From: a virus
Direction: 5' to 3' (one strand)
Length of the DNA stretch: 64,000 nucleotides
Virus record (IMG/VR): IMGVR_UViG_3300042908_001304
Location: 1 to 64,000 of that record
Of the stretch, positions 17,290 through 25,213 are shown one piece after another; the first letter of the stretch is position 1; the number at the start of each line of letters is the position of its first letter. Under the pieces are notes generated by a model. The model was not told the origin of the DNA, did no database searches, and saw nothing but the letters and a program-made list of their open reading frames with translations. A program made the position numbers and the translations under genes.

Positions 17290-17535
17290 CTACGCGCCGA
17301 CCTCGCCCTCGTCCACGTCCACGTCCACGTCGAGGACCGGGTCAGGCGCAGGGTCATTGAGGTCCTCCACGGGTACGTCGAGGATGTGAGCCAGGCCTAC
17401 GCGCAAGGCCGCCAGCATCGCTGCGTGGCGGCTGACGCGCAGGCCCGTCCGCTTCGACAGCTTCTCGGCGGCGAGGTCGCCCGCCGCCCTCAGGAGGTCA
17501 GCGGCGGCGGTGTTGAAGGTGATGATGCGGTTCAT
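17290..17535 (-). CDS. Hypothetical 81-residue acidic-tailed protein
   Basis: N-terminal 50 residues are helical with basic patches (ITFNTAAADLLRAAGDLAAEKLSKRTGLRVSR in outline) and could bind nucleic acid. The tail (DPVLDVDVDVDEGEV) is strongly acidic. ATG 17535 overlaps the end of the RuvC-like gene. No family recognised. Confidence 0.5.
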   Translation of the reverse strand: MNRIITFNTAAADLLRAAGDLAAEKLSKRTGLRVSRHAAMLAALRVGLAHILDVPVEDLNDPAPDPVLDVDVDVDEGEVGA

Positions 17536-18032
17536 GGGGTGACTCCGGGGTGCAGGGCGGGATGGATGCGTAGGTGGTGAAGACCTAGACCGATGGCGTC
17601 CCAGGTGTCGAGGGTGCAGGCGCGGCCGGGGCGAATCGCGGCGAGCTCACCCACGGACAGGCGGGCCTTCGACCGGGCGGCGATGACCTCCTTCGGGGCC
17701 TGCCCCTTCCACGCCGCGGGGTCGTAGTGGACGACCTTCGCGCCCAGGGAGGCCGCGATGGCCGCGAGGCCCCCCGCCACGCCGGCGACTTGCAGGACAT
17801 CGTTGGGGTCGGCGACCGCGTGGGGGTAGATGACCTGTCCCTCGAGCACGACGACGTCGACCCCGTGGAGCGCCAAGGGGGACCAGATGGCTGCGGCGAC
17901 CTCCCCCCAGGACTTGGGGCCGCGCCCCGGCACACGCGGCCGCGCGGCGTAGGCGTCGACCAGACGCCCGTCGACGAAGAGGGCCACGCCCGTCGTGCGG
18001 AGGGCGGGGTCGAAGCAGACCAGGTGCTTCAC
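17532..18032 (-). CDS. RuvC-like Holliday junction resolvase
   Basis: 166 residues from GTG 18032. FDPALRTTG puts an acidic residue at D8, VVLEG gives E64, and DTWDAIGLGLHH gives D142/D145 with histidines close behind. This acidic tetrad in an RNase H fold is the pattern of RuvC-type resolvases, which cut four-way junctions before packaging. It is encoded immediately after the polymerase cluster with 4-base overlaps. Confidence 0.7.
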   Translation of the reverse strand: MKHLVCFDPALRTTGVALFVDGRLVDAYAARPRVPGRGPKSWGEVAAAIWSPLALHGVDVVVLEGQVIYPHAVADPNDVLQVAGVAGGLAAIAASLGAKVVHYDPAAWKGQAPKEVIAARSKARLSVGELAAIRPGRACTLDTWDAIGLGLHHLRIHPALHPGVTP

Positions 18033-18421
18033 TCAGTCCACCCGCCCCTGCCGGAGATATCGGAGCACCAGCCGCCGCTGTCGAGCGTCAGGTGGGGGAG
18101 AGGCAACTCTTGCTGCGCGGGGGCCATGGGGTCGCGCGCTTCGCGAAGGCCGCCATCCCCCCAAATCTCCCACACCCGCCAGCCGGGGAGCCAGCGTTGG
18201 TATGGGTCGGCGTGGTCAATCCAAGGCTCCCCGCTCGCGGAATCAGAGATGCAGATGAGGGTCCTGCCCTCGGCCCAGGGGAGCACTGCTGGGTGCGGGT
18301 CGGCGGCGGCCAGCTGCTCTCGCGTGACCACGCTGCCGTACTCGGCCTCCAGAGCGTACCACTTTCCGACGTCGAGTACCTCCTTGCGCTCGAGGTCCAC
18401 GAGGTAGTAGTCGACGCCCAC
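18029..18421 (-). CDS. Hypothetical 130-residue protein between polymerase and resolvase
   Basis: It starts at GTG 18421, sharing a base with the polymerase stop TAG, and ends in GTGA overlap with the RuvC-like gene. VDYYLVDLERKEVLDVGKWY suggests a small alpha/beta domain; it is Trp-rich in the middle. I do not recognise it. The tight coupling suggests a replication accessory. Confidence 0.55.
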   Translation of the reverse strand: MGVDYYLVDLERKEVLDVGKWYALEAEYGSVVTREQLAAADPHPAVLPWAEGRTLICISDSASGEPWIDHADPYQRWLPGWRVWEIWGDGGLREARDPMAPAQQELPLPHLTLDSGGWCSDISGRGGWTE

Positions 18422-20298
18422 TACCCCTCCGTCGGAGGTTTGGGGGTCCACACCTGCAGGCGGCCGTTCTCGTCGACCACCCGCTCGGCGCTCTTCGACC
18501 AGCGGTCGGAGGCCTCGGTCTCTACGCGGACGGCGACGTCCGGCATGTAGTACCGCATGCACTCGACCATGATCTCCTCGAGGCGGACCGCGGCCTCGTG
18601 CACCCGGGCGATGGGTGCGGACAGGAGCACCTCGTCGTGCACGAAGGCGTGGACCAGGCACCCGTACAGCGGGCTCGGCGCTTCGCCGGGAAGGGGCGGC
18701 AGGAAGCACTCCCGCACGATGGCGCGCAGGGCCCGCTTCGCGCCGTCGGCGGCGAGGCCTTGGAAGAGGCTGTTGCACGCCGCGGTGTAGCGGCACCCGC
18801 CCCGCACACGCCCGGAGCGCAGCTGCGTCAGGTCGAAGGTCTCGCCGGTGCCCGCCAGCTGGGAGATGTAGGCGAAGTAGTCCTTCATCTCCGGGTAAGC
18901 GTCGAACCACACCTGCTTCAGCTCGGCGACGAAGTCCCGGTCGAGGACGAGCCCATACCCGAGGGCGAACTCCACGAAGGCGTCGGGGCCCATGCCGCCG
19001 GGGAAGCCGAAGTTCAAACTTTTCGATAGCTGGCGTTTTTCCTTTGCTTCGGGGTCTTTGGTCGTGTAACGGGCGAGGGCCTCCTCGTAGGGGATGCCCA
19101 TGATCTGAGCCGCCGTCACGAGGTGCAAGTCCTTGCCCTCGTTGATGGCGTCCGCCATCGCCGAGTGGCCGAAGAGGTCAAGACAGACCTGGGCGAGCGC
19201 GACGAGCTCCACGGTGGAGTAGTCCGAGTCCACGAAGGCATACCCTTCCGGCGGCCGGTACAACTCTCGGATACCCCCCTTCCGGGGCATCTGCTGGATG
19301 TTGGGGTTGAAGCTGCTCGTGCGCCCGGTCTCCTTCAGCACGTCGTAGCTGGGGTTCACGATGCCCTGCTTCAGCATCGGGATGAACGCCGACAGCAGCT
19401 TCTCCGCGCTGGCGGCTTCTCCAATGGCGACGAGCAGGTCGTCACCAGAGGCGAGAAGGGTGTCGCCGGCGGTGGACGTCGCGCCCTTCTCCGTGACGGG
19501 CAGGGGCACGCCCCGCGCAGCGTAGGCGCGCTCCACGCGAGCCTTCAGCACCTTCATGTCCTTGGAGCCGTTGGCCCGCAGGATGCCCGCTTGCCGCATC
19601 TTGGCGTGCACGTCGGCCACGCTGGCTTGGAGCTCGGCCTCCAGCTTGGCGACCCCATCGAGGTCGACCTCGAGGCCGGACATGGAGATGAGATGCAGCG
19701 CCCACGCGGCGTCCGTCTGGGGAAGCTCGTCCACGAGGGTCTCGGTGCCCTGTGCGAGGAACACGTCGAGGGTGGTGATGGCGTCCGTCAGGGCGTAGGC
19801 CATCGCGTCCTGAGGGTACTTGTGGATGGGTACGCCGTCGAGCTCGGAGTACCGCAGGCGCCAGGTGTCCCCGCCCTTGTCCATGGGGGTGTTGAGGTAG
19901 CGCTCGCTGAGCGCCCCCAGCGAGAAGCTGGGCATCTTGTTGGTGATGGCGTCGAAGCTCAGCCGGCCCTGGGCCAGCATGAACAGCTTGTCGCGGACCT
20001 GTACGTCTCGGATGCGCTCGTTGTCGTAGGCCGCGAACACCAGCCGCATCATGCGGTCGGGCTCGGGCGCCCAGGTGACGGCGAGGCCGAGGTCATAGGC
20101 GACGTTGGCGCCGACGAGGATCACGTCGGTGTCCTCCAGCCAGCCGTAGAGGCGCTCCCACCCGTCGTCCACGGCGACAAGGTCGACCTCGCCTCCTTCG
20201 GCGAAGGACATGCACACCGGCTTGGGTGCGAGGATGCCGGGCTCGATGAGGTACGACTCGAAGTCGAACGCCACGTAGCGTGGCGAAGGGGAGGGCAT
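18421..20298 (-). CDS. Family A DNA polymerase with 3'-5' exonuclease
   Basis: 625 residues from ATG 20298, behind GGAGACCCCC. Exonuclease: FDFE with D12/E14, NVAYD with D69, and Y168...D172. Polymerase motif A is SDYSTVEL (D359, E364), motif B is RQLSKSLNFGFPGG (R422, K426, F430), motif C is HDEV (H554-E556). It lacks the 5'-3' exonuclease, as usual in phages. Position 434, usually Tyr in motif B, is Gly. It should replicate the phage genome with the SSB-like protein upstream and the primase-helicase. Confidence 0.93.
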   Translation of the reverse strand: MPSPSPRYVAFDFESYLIEPGILAPKPVCMSFAEGGEVDLVAVDDGWERLYGWLEDTDVILVGANVAYDLGLAVTWAPEPDRMMRLVFAAYDNERIRDVQVRDKLFMLAQGRLSFDAITNKMPSFSLGALSERYLNTPMDKGGDTWRLRYSELDGVPIHKYPQDAMAYALTDAITTLDVFLAQGTETLVDELPQTDAAWALHLISMSGLEVDLDGVAKLEAELQASVADVHAKMRQAGILRANGSKDMKVLKARVERAYAARGVPLPVTEKGATSTAGDTLLASGDDLLVAIGEAASAEKLLSAFIPMLKQGIVNPSYDVLKETGRTSSFNPNIQQMPRKGGIRELYRPPEGYAFVDSDYSTVELVALAQVCLDLFGHSAMADAINEGKDLHLVTAAQIMGIPYEEALARYTTKDPEAKEKRQLSKSLNFGFPGGMGPDAFVEFALGYGLVLDRDFVAELKQVWFDAYPEMKDYFAYISQLAGTGETFDLTQLRSGRVRGGCRYTAACNSLFQGLAADGAKRALRAIVRECFLPPLPGEAPSPLYGCLVHAFVHDEVLLSAPIARVHEAAVRLEEIMVECMRYYMPDVAVRVETEASDRWSKSAERVVDENGRLQVWTPKPPTEG

Positions 20299-20319
20299 GG
20301 GGGTCTCCAGAGACAAGTA

Positions 20320-20353
20320 CGGCCCGACCCCCGCGTGAGCGCAGGCCGGGCCG
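20320..20353 (-). other. Hairpin between SSB-like gene and polymerase
   Basis: CGGCCCG 20320-20326 pairs with CGGGCCG 20347-20353 over a 20-base loop that can itself pair. It lies in the polymerase leader and could attenuate or separate expression. Confidence 0.3.
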
Positions 20354-20372
20354 CCTTGGTGAGGGGTGGGGG

Positions 20373-20807
20373 CTACTCGGTGACCGCGTAGAAGTTGTGC
20401 TTGCTGAAGTCGCCGCCGGCCTTGGTCTTGGTCGGCTCGACCACGATGCGGAGCGCCGAGCCTGCGAGCGCGGTCCCGTCTCCCTCGAGGGCCTCCTCGA
20501 TGGTCCCCTCGTCCACGTCGTCCTCGTCAGCGTTGGTGGCCGCCATGATGAACGCCTTGATGTCGGCGAGCGCCATGTCGGGGTACTTCCCGTTGAGCTT
20601 GGTCATCCACGTCGCCGCCGTGCCCGCGGGCAGGTCGGGGTTGGTGGACTCCTGGATGTCGAAGTCGACGACGAAGAACTGGTCGCTGCCGACCTTGCTC
20701 TCGACGTGGCGGACGCTGACGACGCTGACGTCGTAGCGACCCTTCGTGAAGAACTGACCCTTGGGGCGCGCGGCCCCGACCTTGCCGATTTTGCTGAAGA
20801 TGCCCAT
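20373..20807 (-). CDS. Probable single-stranded DNA-binding protein
   Basis: 144 residues from ATG 20807, behind AGGACAAC. The N-terminal 100 residues look like an OB-type beta barrel (KGRYDVSVVSVRHVESKVG, then DQFFVVDFDIQES), as in phage SSB-like (DUF669-type) proteins. There is an acidic region (ADEDDVDEGTIEEALEGDG) near 90-110, but the extreme C-terminus is not the usual DDIPF type. It is the first gene behind a good sigma70-like promoter and is followed by the DNA polymerase. Confidence 0.6.
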   Translation of the reverse strand: MGIFSKIGKVGAARPKGQFFTKGRYDVSVVSVRHVESKVGSDQFFVVDFDIQESTNPDLPAGTAATWMTKLNGKYPDMALADIKAFIMAATNADEDDVDEGTIEEALEGDGTALAGSALRIVVEPTKTKAGGDFSKHNFYAVTE

Positions 20808-20870
20808 GTTGTTGTCCTGTTGCGTTGCGGTTTACGTTGTGGTTCCGTCGAACGGTTGCTCGACTCAGGG

Positions 20871-20898
20871 ATAGTATCAGAGTTCTATGTGGAGTCAA
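20871..20898 (-). promoter_or_regulatory. Sigma70-like promoter for SSB-polymerase operon
   Basis: On the minus strand TTGACT (20898-20893), a 16-base spacer, and TACTAT (20876-20871). A GATGCACTTCGCGCTAC box sits just upstream at 20920-20904 and recurs near other promoters. Confidence 0.6.
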
Positions 20899-21076
20899 GA
20901 GGCGTAGCGCGAAGTGCATCATTTTTTCTGGCCACGGCCGGTCGTCCCTCGTCGGGTAGCAACGCCTCCCCCGCCGCCCGCAGCCGGTCGATGACCAGCG
21001 CGCGGGAGCAGCGGGGGATGTTGCGCGACTCGGCGGGGAGGGAGGAGAGGAGCGCGCGGGCGGCGGCGGGGGTCAA
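20885..21076 (-). CDS. Small hypothetical protein with TTG start
   Basis: 63 residues if started at TTG 21076, which overlaps the preceding TGA as TTGA. The frame reads as a plausible helical protein (TPAAARALLSSLPAESRNIPRCSRALVIDRLRAA in outline). The SSB promoter lies over its last codons. Coding is likely but the start is weak. Confidence 0.35.
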   Translation of the reverse strand: MTPAAARALLSSLPAESRNIPRCSRALVIDRLRAAGEALLPDEGRPAVARKNDALRATPLDST

Positions 21077-21276
21077 TAGTAGGAGCCCCCACCGCCAACC
21101 CGCTTGTTCCGTTCTATGACCGCAGGGGCGCAGGCTGGGCAGTAGTCCACGCCCCGGCGCCAGTAGACCCAGCCCTTCGCCTTCAGCGTGCGCCGGGTGG
21201 TGTAGGTGTCGGCCGGCGGCGTAAGCCCCTCGACAGCGGCGCATGTGTTGCACACGAGGACGGTGCGGGCGCTCAC
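21073..21276 (-). CDS. Small zinc-finger protein
   Basis: 67 residues from GTG 21276. CNTC near residue 9 and CPAC near 46 make a probable four-cysteine zinc site around a basic, Trp-containing middle (KAKGWVYWRRG). It overlaps its upstream neighbour by four bases. Likely a nucleic-acid or protein adaptor; function unknown. Confidence 0.5.
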   Translation of the reverse strand: MSARTVLVCNTCAAVEGLTPPADTYTTRRTLKAKGWVYWRRGVDYCPACAPAVIERNKRVGGGGSYY

Positions 21277-21491
21277 GACTTCGCCCCGGCGGCTAACCGC
21301 AACCGCTCCACCTCGGCGGTGAGTTCGTCCACGCGGGCGAGGGCGGCGCGGAGGTGCTTCTCCGCGTCGGTCAGTCGGCGGTTCATGGGCGCGGCCTTCA
21401 TCTTGCCAGACAGGCGCTGGGCTACAATGAAGCGCGTGTGGAGATCGAACGCCGCCAACGCCTCCCGAGCGGCGGTGAGGGGGTCAGACAT
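21273..21491 (-). CDS. Hypothetical 72-residue helical protein
   Basis: The C-terminal half is a heptad-like coiled coil (DAEKHLRAALARVDELTAEVERLRLA). ATG 21491 overlaps the upstream stop and its own stop overlaps the next GTG. No family recognised. Confidence 0.5.
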   Translation of the reverse strand: MSDPLTAAREALAAFDLHTRFIVAQRLSGKMKAAPMNRRLTDAEKHLRAALARVDELTAEVERLRLAAGAKS

Positions 21492-21873
21492 CGGAGGCTC
21501 CCTGGGTGGTGAGGGCGGCGAGCGCCCCGAGCAACCGGCGCACTTCGCCCTCCGTCAGCTCGACATTCCGATGGCAGCATTCGACACGGGCGGCCGACGC
21601 ATTCAGCGCGGCATCGCGCCGCCAGAACGCGGCGCTCATGGCGGTGGTCTGGGTCTGTGGCTCGTCCGCGAGGAGCGCCGTGGCCTCGGCACGGTAGGCG
21701 CTGGTTCGGAATGCGTATTGGTCCATCCACGCGATGCGTGAGTCCACCATGGCGGCCCCCAGCGCGAGCGTTGCCGCTTCGTAGGCGGCGATGGCGGCCT
21801 CGATGTTCTCGGGGGTGGGGTCGCTTTTGTGGAGCGTGGTGGCTACGGAGGCGATGAGGCTGTCGATGTTCAT
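21484..21873 (-). CDS. Hypothetical 129-residue helical protein
   Basis: From ATG 21873, behind AAGGACATCCC. It is Ala-rich and helical throughout, with a single Cys-Cys-His patch (VECCHRN). There is no recognisable domain. It belongs to a run of small genes after the helicase. Confidence 0.5.
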   Translation of the reverse strand: MNIDSLIASVATTLHKSDPTPENIEAAIAAYEAATLALGAAMVDSRIAWMDQYAFRTSAYRAEATALLADEPQTQTTAMSAAFWRRDAALNASAARVECCHRNVELTEGEVRRLLGALAALTTQGASDV

Positions 21874-21914
21874 GGGATGTCCTTGAGGGTGCGAATCTGC
21901 CCTTGGGCGCGGGG

Positions 21915-22490
21915 TCACGGCTTCACCGTCCACCCGCGGCGCGTGGCCTCGGCTTCGATGTAGGCGCGGGCCTCGACCTCGGTGGCGAAGCTACGCACGT
22001 TCGGGCGCCAGTGCGCGAGCCACGTCTCGCCGGATGCCCGCGGGCGGTCGACCTGCGCGAGCCTTCGATTGCTCCTGCCCAGGAGGAGGATGTACCCAGG
22101 ATAGCGGAAGGGCTCCGTCTCCCACCTCGCTACGTTGGCGGGCTTCTCCGTTGCCTCCCCCGTGGACGCCCGCAGCCCCTTCATCAAGGACGAGTCCGGA
22201 TTCAGAAGCTGGTAGCTCAGCCACTCCATCGCGGCATCGCGGCCCTCGTTGTAGTAGCCCCCCGCCGAGTCGCCGCTGGCGTGCATCGCCTTCGCCGTGG
22301 CCTTGGCCTCGGTGGAGATGTCGGAGCACGCGCGGGCGAGGTGGGCGAGGTGGGCGGGGTTCAGCGGGGCCTTCAGGGCACAGAGCAGGGCCTCCGCCTC
22401 GTTGGGGAGAACGGCCCAGGCGTAGCCGCCAGCGACGGCGCGCTCGAGGGCAGAGATGAGGTGCGGGGGTACGGTCGGCGGCGTCGACAT
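21915..22490 (-). CDS. Hypothetical 191-residue protein
   Basis: The N-terminal 90 residues are helical (HLISALERAVAGGYAWAVLP) and the C-terminal part looks like a small beta domain ending in ARAYIEAEATRRGW, a pattern seen in proteins with a repeated basic strand-helix. It begins two bases after the helicase stop. Function unknown. Confidence 0.5.
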   Translation of the reverse strand: MSTPPTVPPHLISALERAVAGGYAWAVLPNEAEALLCALKAPLNPAHLAHLARACSDISTEAKATAKAMHASGDSAGGYYNEGRDAAMEWLSYQLLNPDSSLMKGLRASTGEATEKPANVARWETEPFRYPGYILLLGRSNRRLAQVDRPRASGETWLAHWRPNVRSFATEVEARAYIEAEATRRGWTVKP

Positions 22491-22492
22491 GG

Positions 22493-25207
22493 TCAGGTCT
22501 CCGAGGACTGCGAGTAGAACGATGCCAGCAGCAGCTTCTGCTGCTGGCCGGTGGACTGTTGAACGTAGGCCGCGTCGTCGCGCGCGGCGGTGAGGTAGGA
22601 CAGGGCGATGCCGTCCCAGAAGGGCACCTCGACGAGGACGTCGTCCGCGTCCTGACCTTCCCTATGCGTGCGCCCGATGCAGTTGCCGACGACAGCGACC
22701 TTGCCGTTTCTCCGAGTGATGATTGCTCCGGACGCCACTTCAGCGCACCACACCCGCTCGGTATCCTGAGAGGGCACTACGCCCCAGGTCGGGCGGCTCA
22801 GCCACCTCTTGCAGGACGCCGACCGAGAGGTCACGTCTTCTGAGTAGTGCAAGAACCACATCTTCTTGTGGACCGACACGTTGCATCGAATCCCCCGGCG
22901 AACGCACAAGGACTGAAGCTGGTCCGCCACGCCCTTCCTGCTGGAGCAGATCGTGGCCGTGTGCGGAGTGTACCGGTCACCGGTATAGGCGCCATTCGTT
23001 TTGTTACCGTCCCCGGCCCACATTCCGTGAAGTAGCACGAGAAGTTGCCTGCGCGTCAACTGCGTCAGGGTGTCGGGGAGGTCCTTGTTCAAGAACGGCT
23101 GGAGCACTCGCCACCCGCGGCACTCCGCGCCATCCTGTCCCCCCAGGTCTCGGAACCTGCGGTCCCCGGGAATCTTGCTGTTACCGGAAACTGTCCACTT
23201 GTGAAGGGCGAACCGACGCTTTCCGAAGTTCGTCGGCGTAGTCACGAGGACGTGGCGGAATCGGAAGTTGCAAGCGCGCAGGGTGTCCTCGCAGAGGCGG
23301 ACTATCTCTGGGTATCGGTCAGACTGAAACAAGCTGATCGTTCCGTTGGTCATGTTCCCGTCTGTCATGAACAGCCCAATGAACGTCAGTTCTGCATCGG
23401 TCAACGGAGCCTCCTCGCCCGGCTGTTCCCCCGCCACAGGAATCCGGAACGCTGGGGGCATCTCGGACGCCTGCACGAAGCTCCGCGGGCCGTACACGAG
23501 GCCGTCTCGCCCCGCAGGGCCGAGGCGCTTCGCGCGCTGGCACACCATTCGGTGGCCCGCCGTTACGCGAATGTCCAGGTGTGGATTGCTCAGTCCGAAC
23601 ATCTCCTCCTTGCCGAGAAGCCGCTCCACCCTCTTCCCGAAGGACCAGGTGACTGTGCCGTCTTCCACGGAATATGCCGCCACGTCCTCCCCCGCGGGCC
23701 ACGGGTCGTCGATCCCTACCCAGCCGAGTCGCGTGAGGATTTCGGTCTTCTCATCCAAGCACTGTTCCCACACCTTCCCCGACGACGAGACCTCGGGGAC
23801 CAGGTTGGTGTTCCAGGCCTGCAGGTTCCGCCCGGTGCCGAAGCTCGAGCGGGACAGCGCCACGGTGCGGGGCTTCTTGGGCACGGGCGCGCCGGGGCGG
23901 AGGACCGCCATGCCGCACTCCTCCAGCGCGTCGAGCAGGGCGATGGACTCGCACCACACCAGCACCGGGCCGCGCTCGCGCTCGAGCCGGTCGACGCAGT
24001 CGAGCAGGTCGTCGACGAAGGCGTAGGACAGCCACGTCGTCTTGACCGGCGGCGGGCGTTGGTACTGCTCGTCCCACCTGCCGAGGGCCATGCTGTCGAC
24101 GGAGGTCCCTTGCCCGGCGCGCACGCGCTGCTCAACCTGCAGGGGGCTGTCGACGCCGGGTAGGCGTCGGGCGAGGGTGTTGCGGACGACGCGGGCCCAG
24201 CCCGCGCGGGCCTCCAGCCACTGCTGGTCGGGTCCTTTCGGGCCCCAGTCCCAGGTGTAGTAGAAGCCGGTCTGGAGCTGGCGCATGGCCGCGGCCTGCT
24301 CGCTGGCCCGGAGCAACTCCGTTCCGTCGGGGAGCTCCCAGCGGGTGCGGAGGACCTTCATGGCCTCGACGAGGGCCTCGGGCTTGTTGAGGCGGCGGGT
24401 CCGCAGGATGATGCTGCACTCCGCCGCGGAGGTGTCGACGGTGCAGATGACGCCCGGCGCGGAGCGCAGGCGGGCGTAGTAGCTGGCCCGGGGAGTGTTC
24501 TCCGGGGTGGGGTAGGCGTCGACGAGGGGCTGCACCGCCGCGCGCTGGTGGTCGGTGGGCGGGGCCTCGGGGCGCGCGTCGATGCACGCCGCCCAGGCCT
24601 GCACCTCCACCCAGTCTCGGGGGAGGGGGCTGCGCTCGCGCAGGGCGAGCTCGGCGATGTGGTCGTAGTCGAGCAGGCTGCGGTTGGACATCGTCCCGCT
24701 GAGCGCCACGAGGCGCGTGTCGGGGTGCTCCTGGAACCACTGGATGAAGCGCCGCGTGCGCGCCGACTCCCGCCGGGCGAGGCAGTGGACCTCGTCCGCG
24801 ACGATGAGGTCGGGCGCATGGGCCGTGAGCATCGCCTGCTTCTTGGCGCTGGAGAGGTCGTCGTAGCTCATCACGAGCAGGTTCTCGTGGATGCGGAAGT
24901 GGTCCCTCCACCGGTTCACTTCGGCCTTGGTCTGCGCGAGGAGCGAGGAGGGCACCAGCAGCAGCGGGCGGTAGGTGTTGGGGACGACCGACGGCGCGAG
25001 CACGGAGATGAGGAACTTCCCCTGCCCGACACCGATGACGCCCAGCAGCCCGTCGCTGCGCTGGGCCTCCCCGAGCGCGGCGAGCTGGACCTGCCTCAGA
25101 GCGTGGGGGGTGCCCGGCACGAGCAGGTCCTCCGCGTGAGCGGGGGGCAGACGGTCCGCCGCATCGAGGCGGGGCAGCGACAGGATGCGGCGGACCTCAG
25201 GGAGCAT
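22493..25207 (-). CDS. SF2 DNA helicase interrupted by an intein
   Basis: 904 residues, of which 483-842 are an intein, leaving a 544-residue helicase. Motif I is GVGQGKFL (60-67), motif II DEVH (138-141), motif III SGT (170-172). Motif VI, QCIGRTHREGQ, is reconstituted across the splice junction. The order resembles SNF2/DEAD-type phage helicases used in replication or recombination. The Walker A lacks the usual Thr/Ser after Lys (K64-F65), so ATP turnover may be altered. It lies between the nuclease gene (25214) and small genes. Confidence 0.85.
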   Translation of the reverse strand: MLPEVRRILSLPRLDAADRLPPAHAEDLLVPGTPHALRQVQLAALGEAQRSDGLLGVIGVGQGKFLISVLAPSVVPNTYRPLLLVPSSLLAQTKAEVNRWRDHFRIHENLLVMSYDDLSSAKKQAMLTAHAPDLIVADEVHCLARRESARTRRFIQWFQEHPDTRLVALSGTMSNRSLLDYDHIAELALRERSPLPRDWVEVQAWAACIDARPEAPPTDHQRAAVQPLVDAYPTPENTPRASYYARLRSAPGVICTVDTSAAECSIILRTRRLNKPEALVEAMKVLRTRWELPDGTELLRASEQAAAMRQLQTGFYYTWDWGPKGPDQQWLEARAGWARVVRNTLARRLPGVDSPLQVEQRVRAGQGTSVDSMALGRWDEQYQRPPPVKTTWLSYAFVDDLLDCVDRLERERGPVLVWCESIALLDALEECGMAVLRPGAPVPKKPRTVALSRSSFGTGRNLQAWNTNLVPEVSSSGKVWEQCLDEKTEILTRLGWVGIDDPWPAGEDVAAYSVEDGTVTWSFGKRVERLLGKEEMFGLSNPHLDIRVTAGHRMVCQRAKRLGPAGRDGLVYGPRSFVQASEMPPAFRIPVAGEQPGEEAPLTDAELTFIGLFMTDGNMTNGTISLFQSDRYPEIVRLCEDTLRACNFRFRHVLVTTPTNFGKRRFALHKWTVSGNSKIPGDRRFRDLGGQDGAECRGWRVLQPFLNKDLPDTLTQLTRRQLLVLLHGMWAGDGNKTNGAYTGDRYTPHTATICSSRKGVADQLQSLCVRRGIRCNVSVHKKMWFLHYSEDVTSRSASCKRWLSRPTWGVVPSQDTERVWCAEVASGAIITRRNGKVAVVGNCIGRTHREGQDADDVLVEVPFWDGIALSYLTAARDDAAYVQQSTGQQQKLLLASFYSQSSET
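22682..23761 (-). other. LAGLIDADG-type intein coding segment
   Basis: 360 residues starting at C483 (CLDEKTEILTRLGW) and ending VAVVGN before extein residue C843. Two dodecapeptide-like motifs, FIGLFMTDGN and LHGMWAGDGN, mark a LAGLIDADG homing endonuclease. The C-terminal block ends Gly-Asn rather than His-Asn, a variant known in some inteins. Base composition is visibly less GC-rich than the flanks, in line with separate acquisition. Confidence 0.88.
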
Positions 25208-25213
25208 GGCGGC

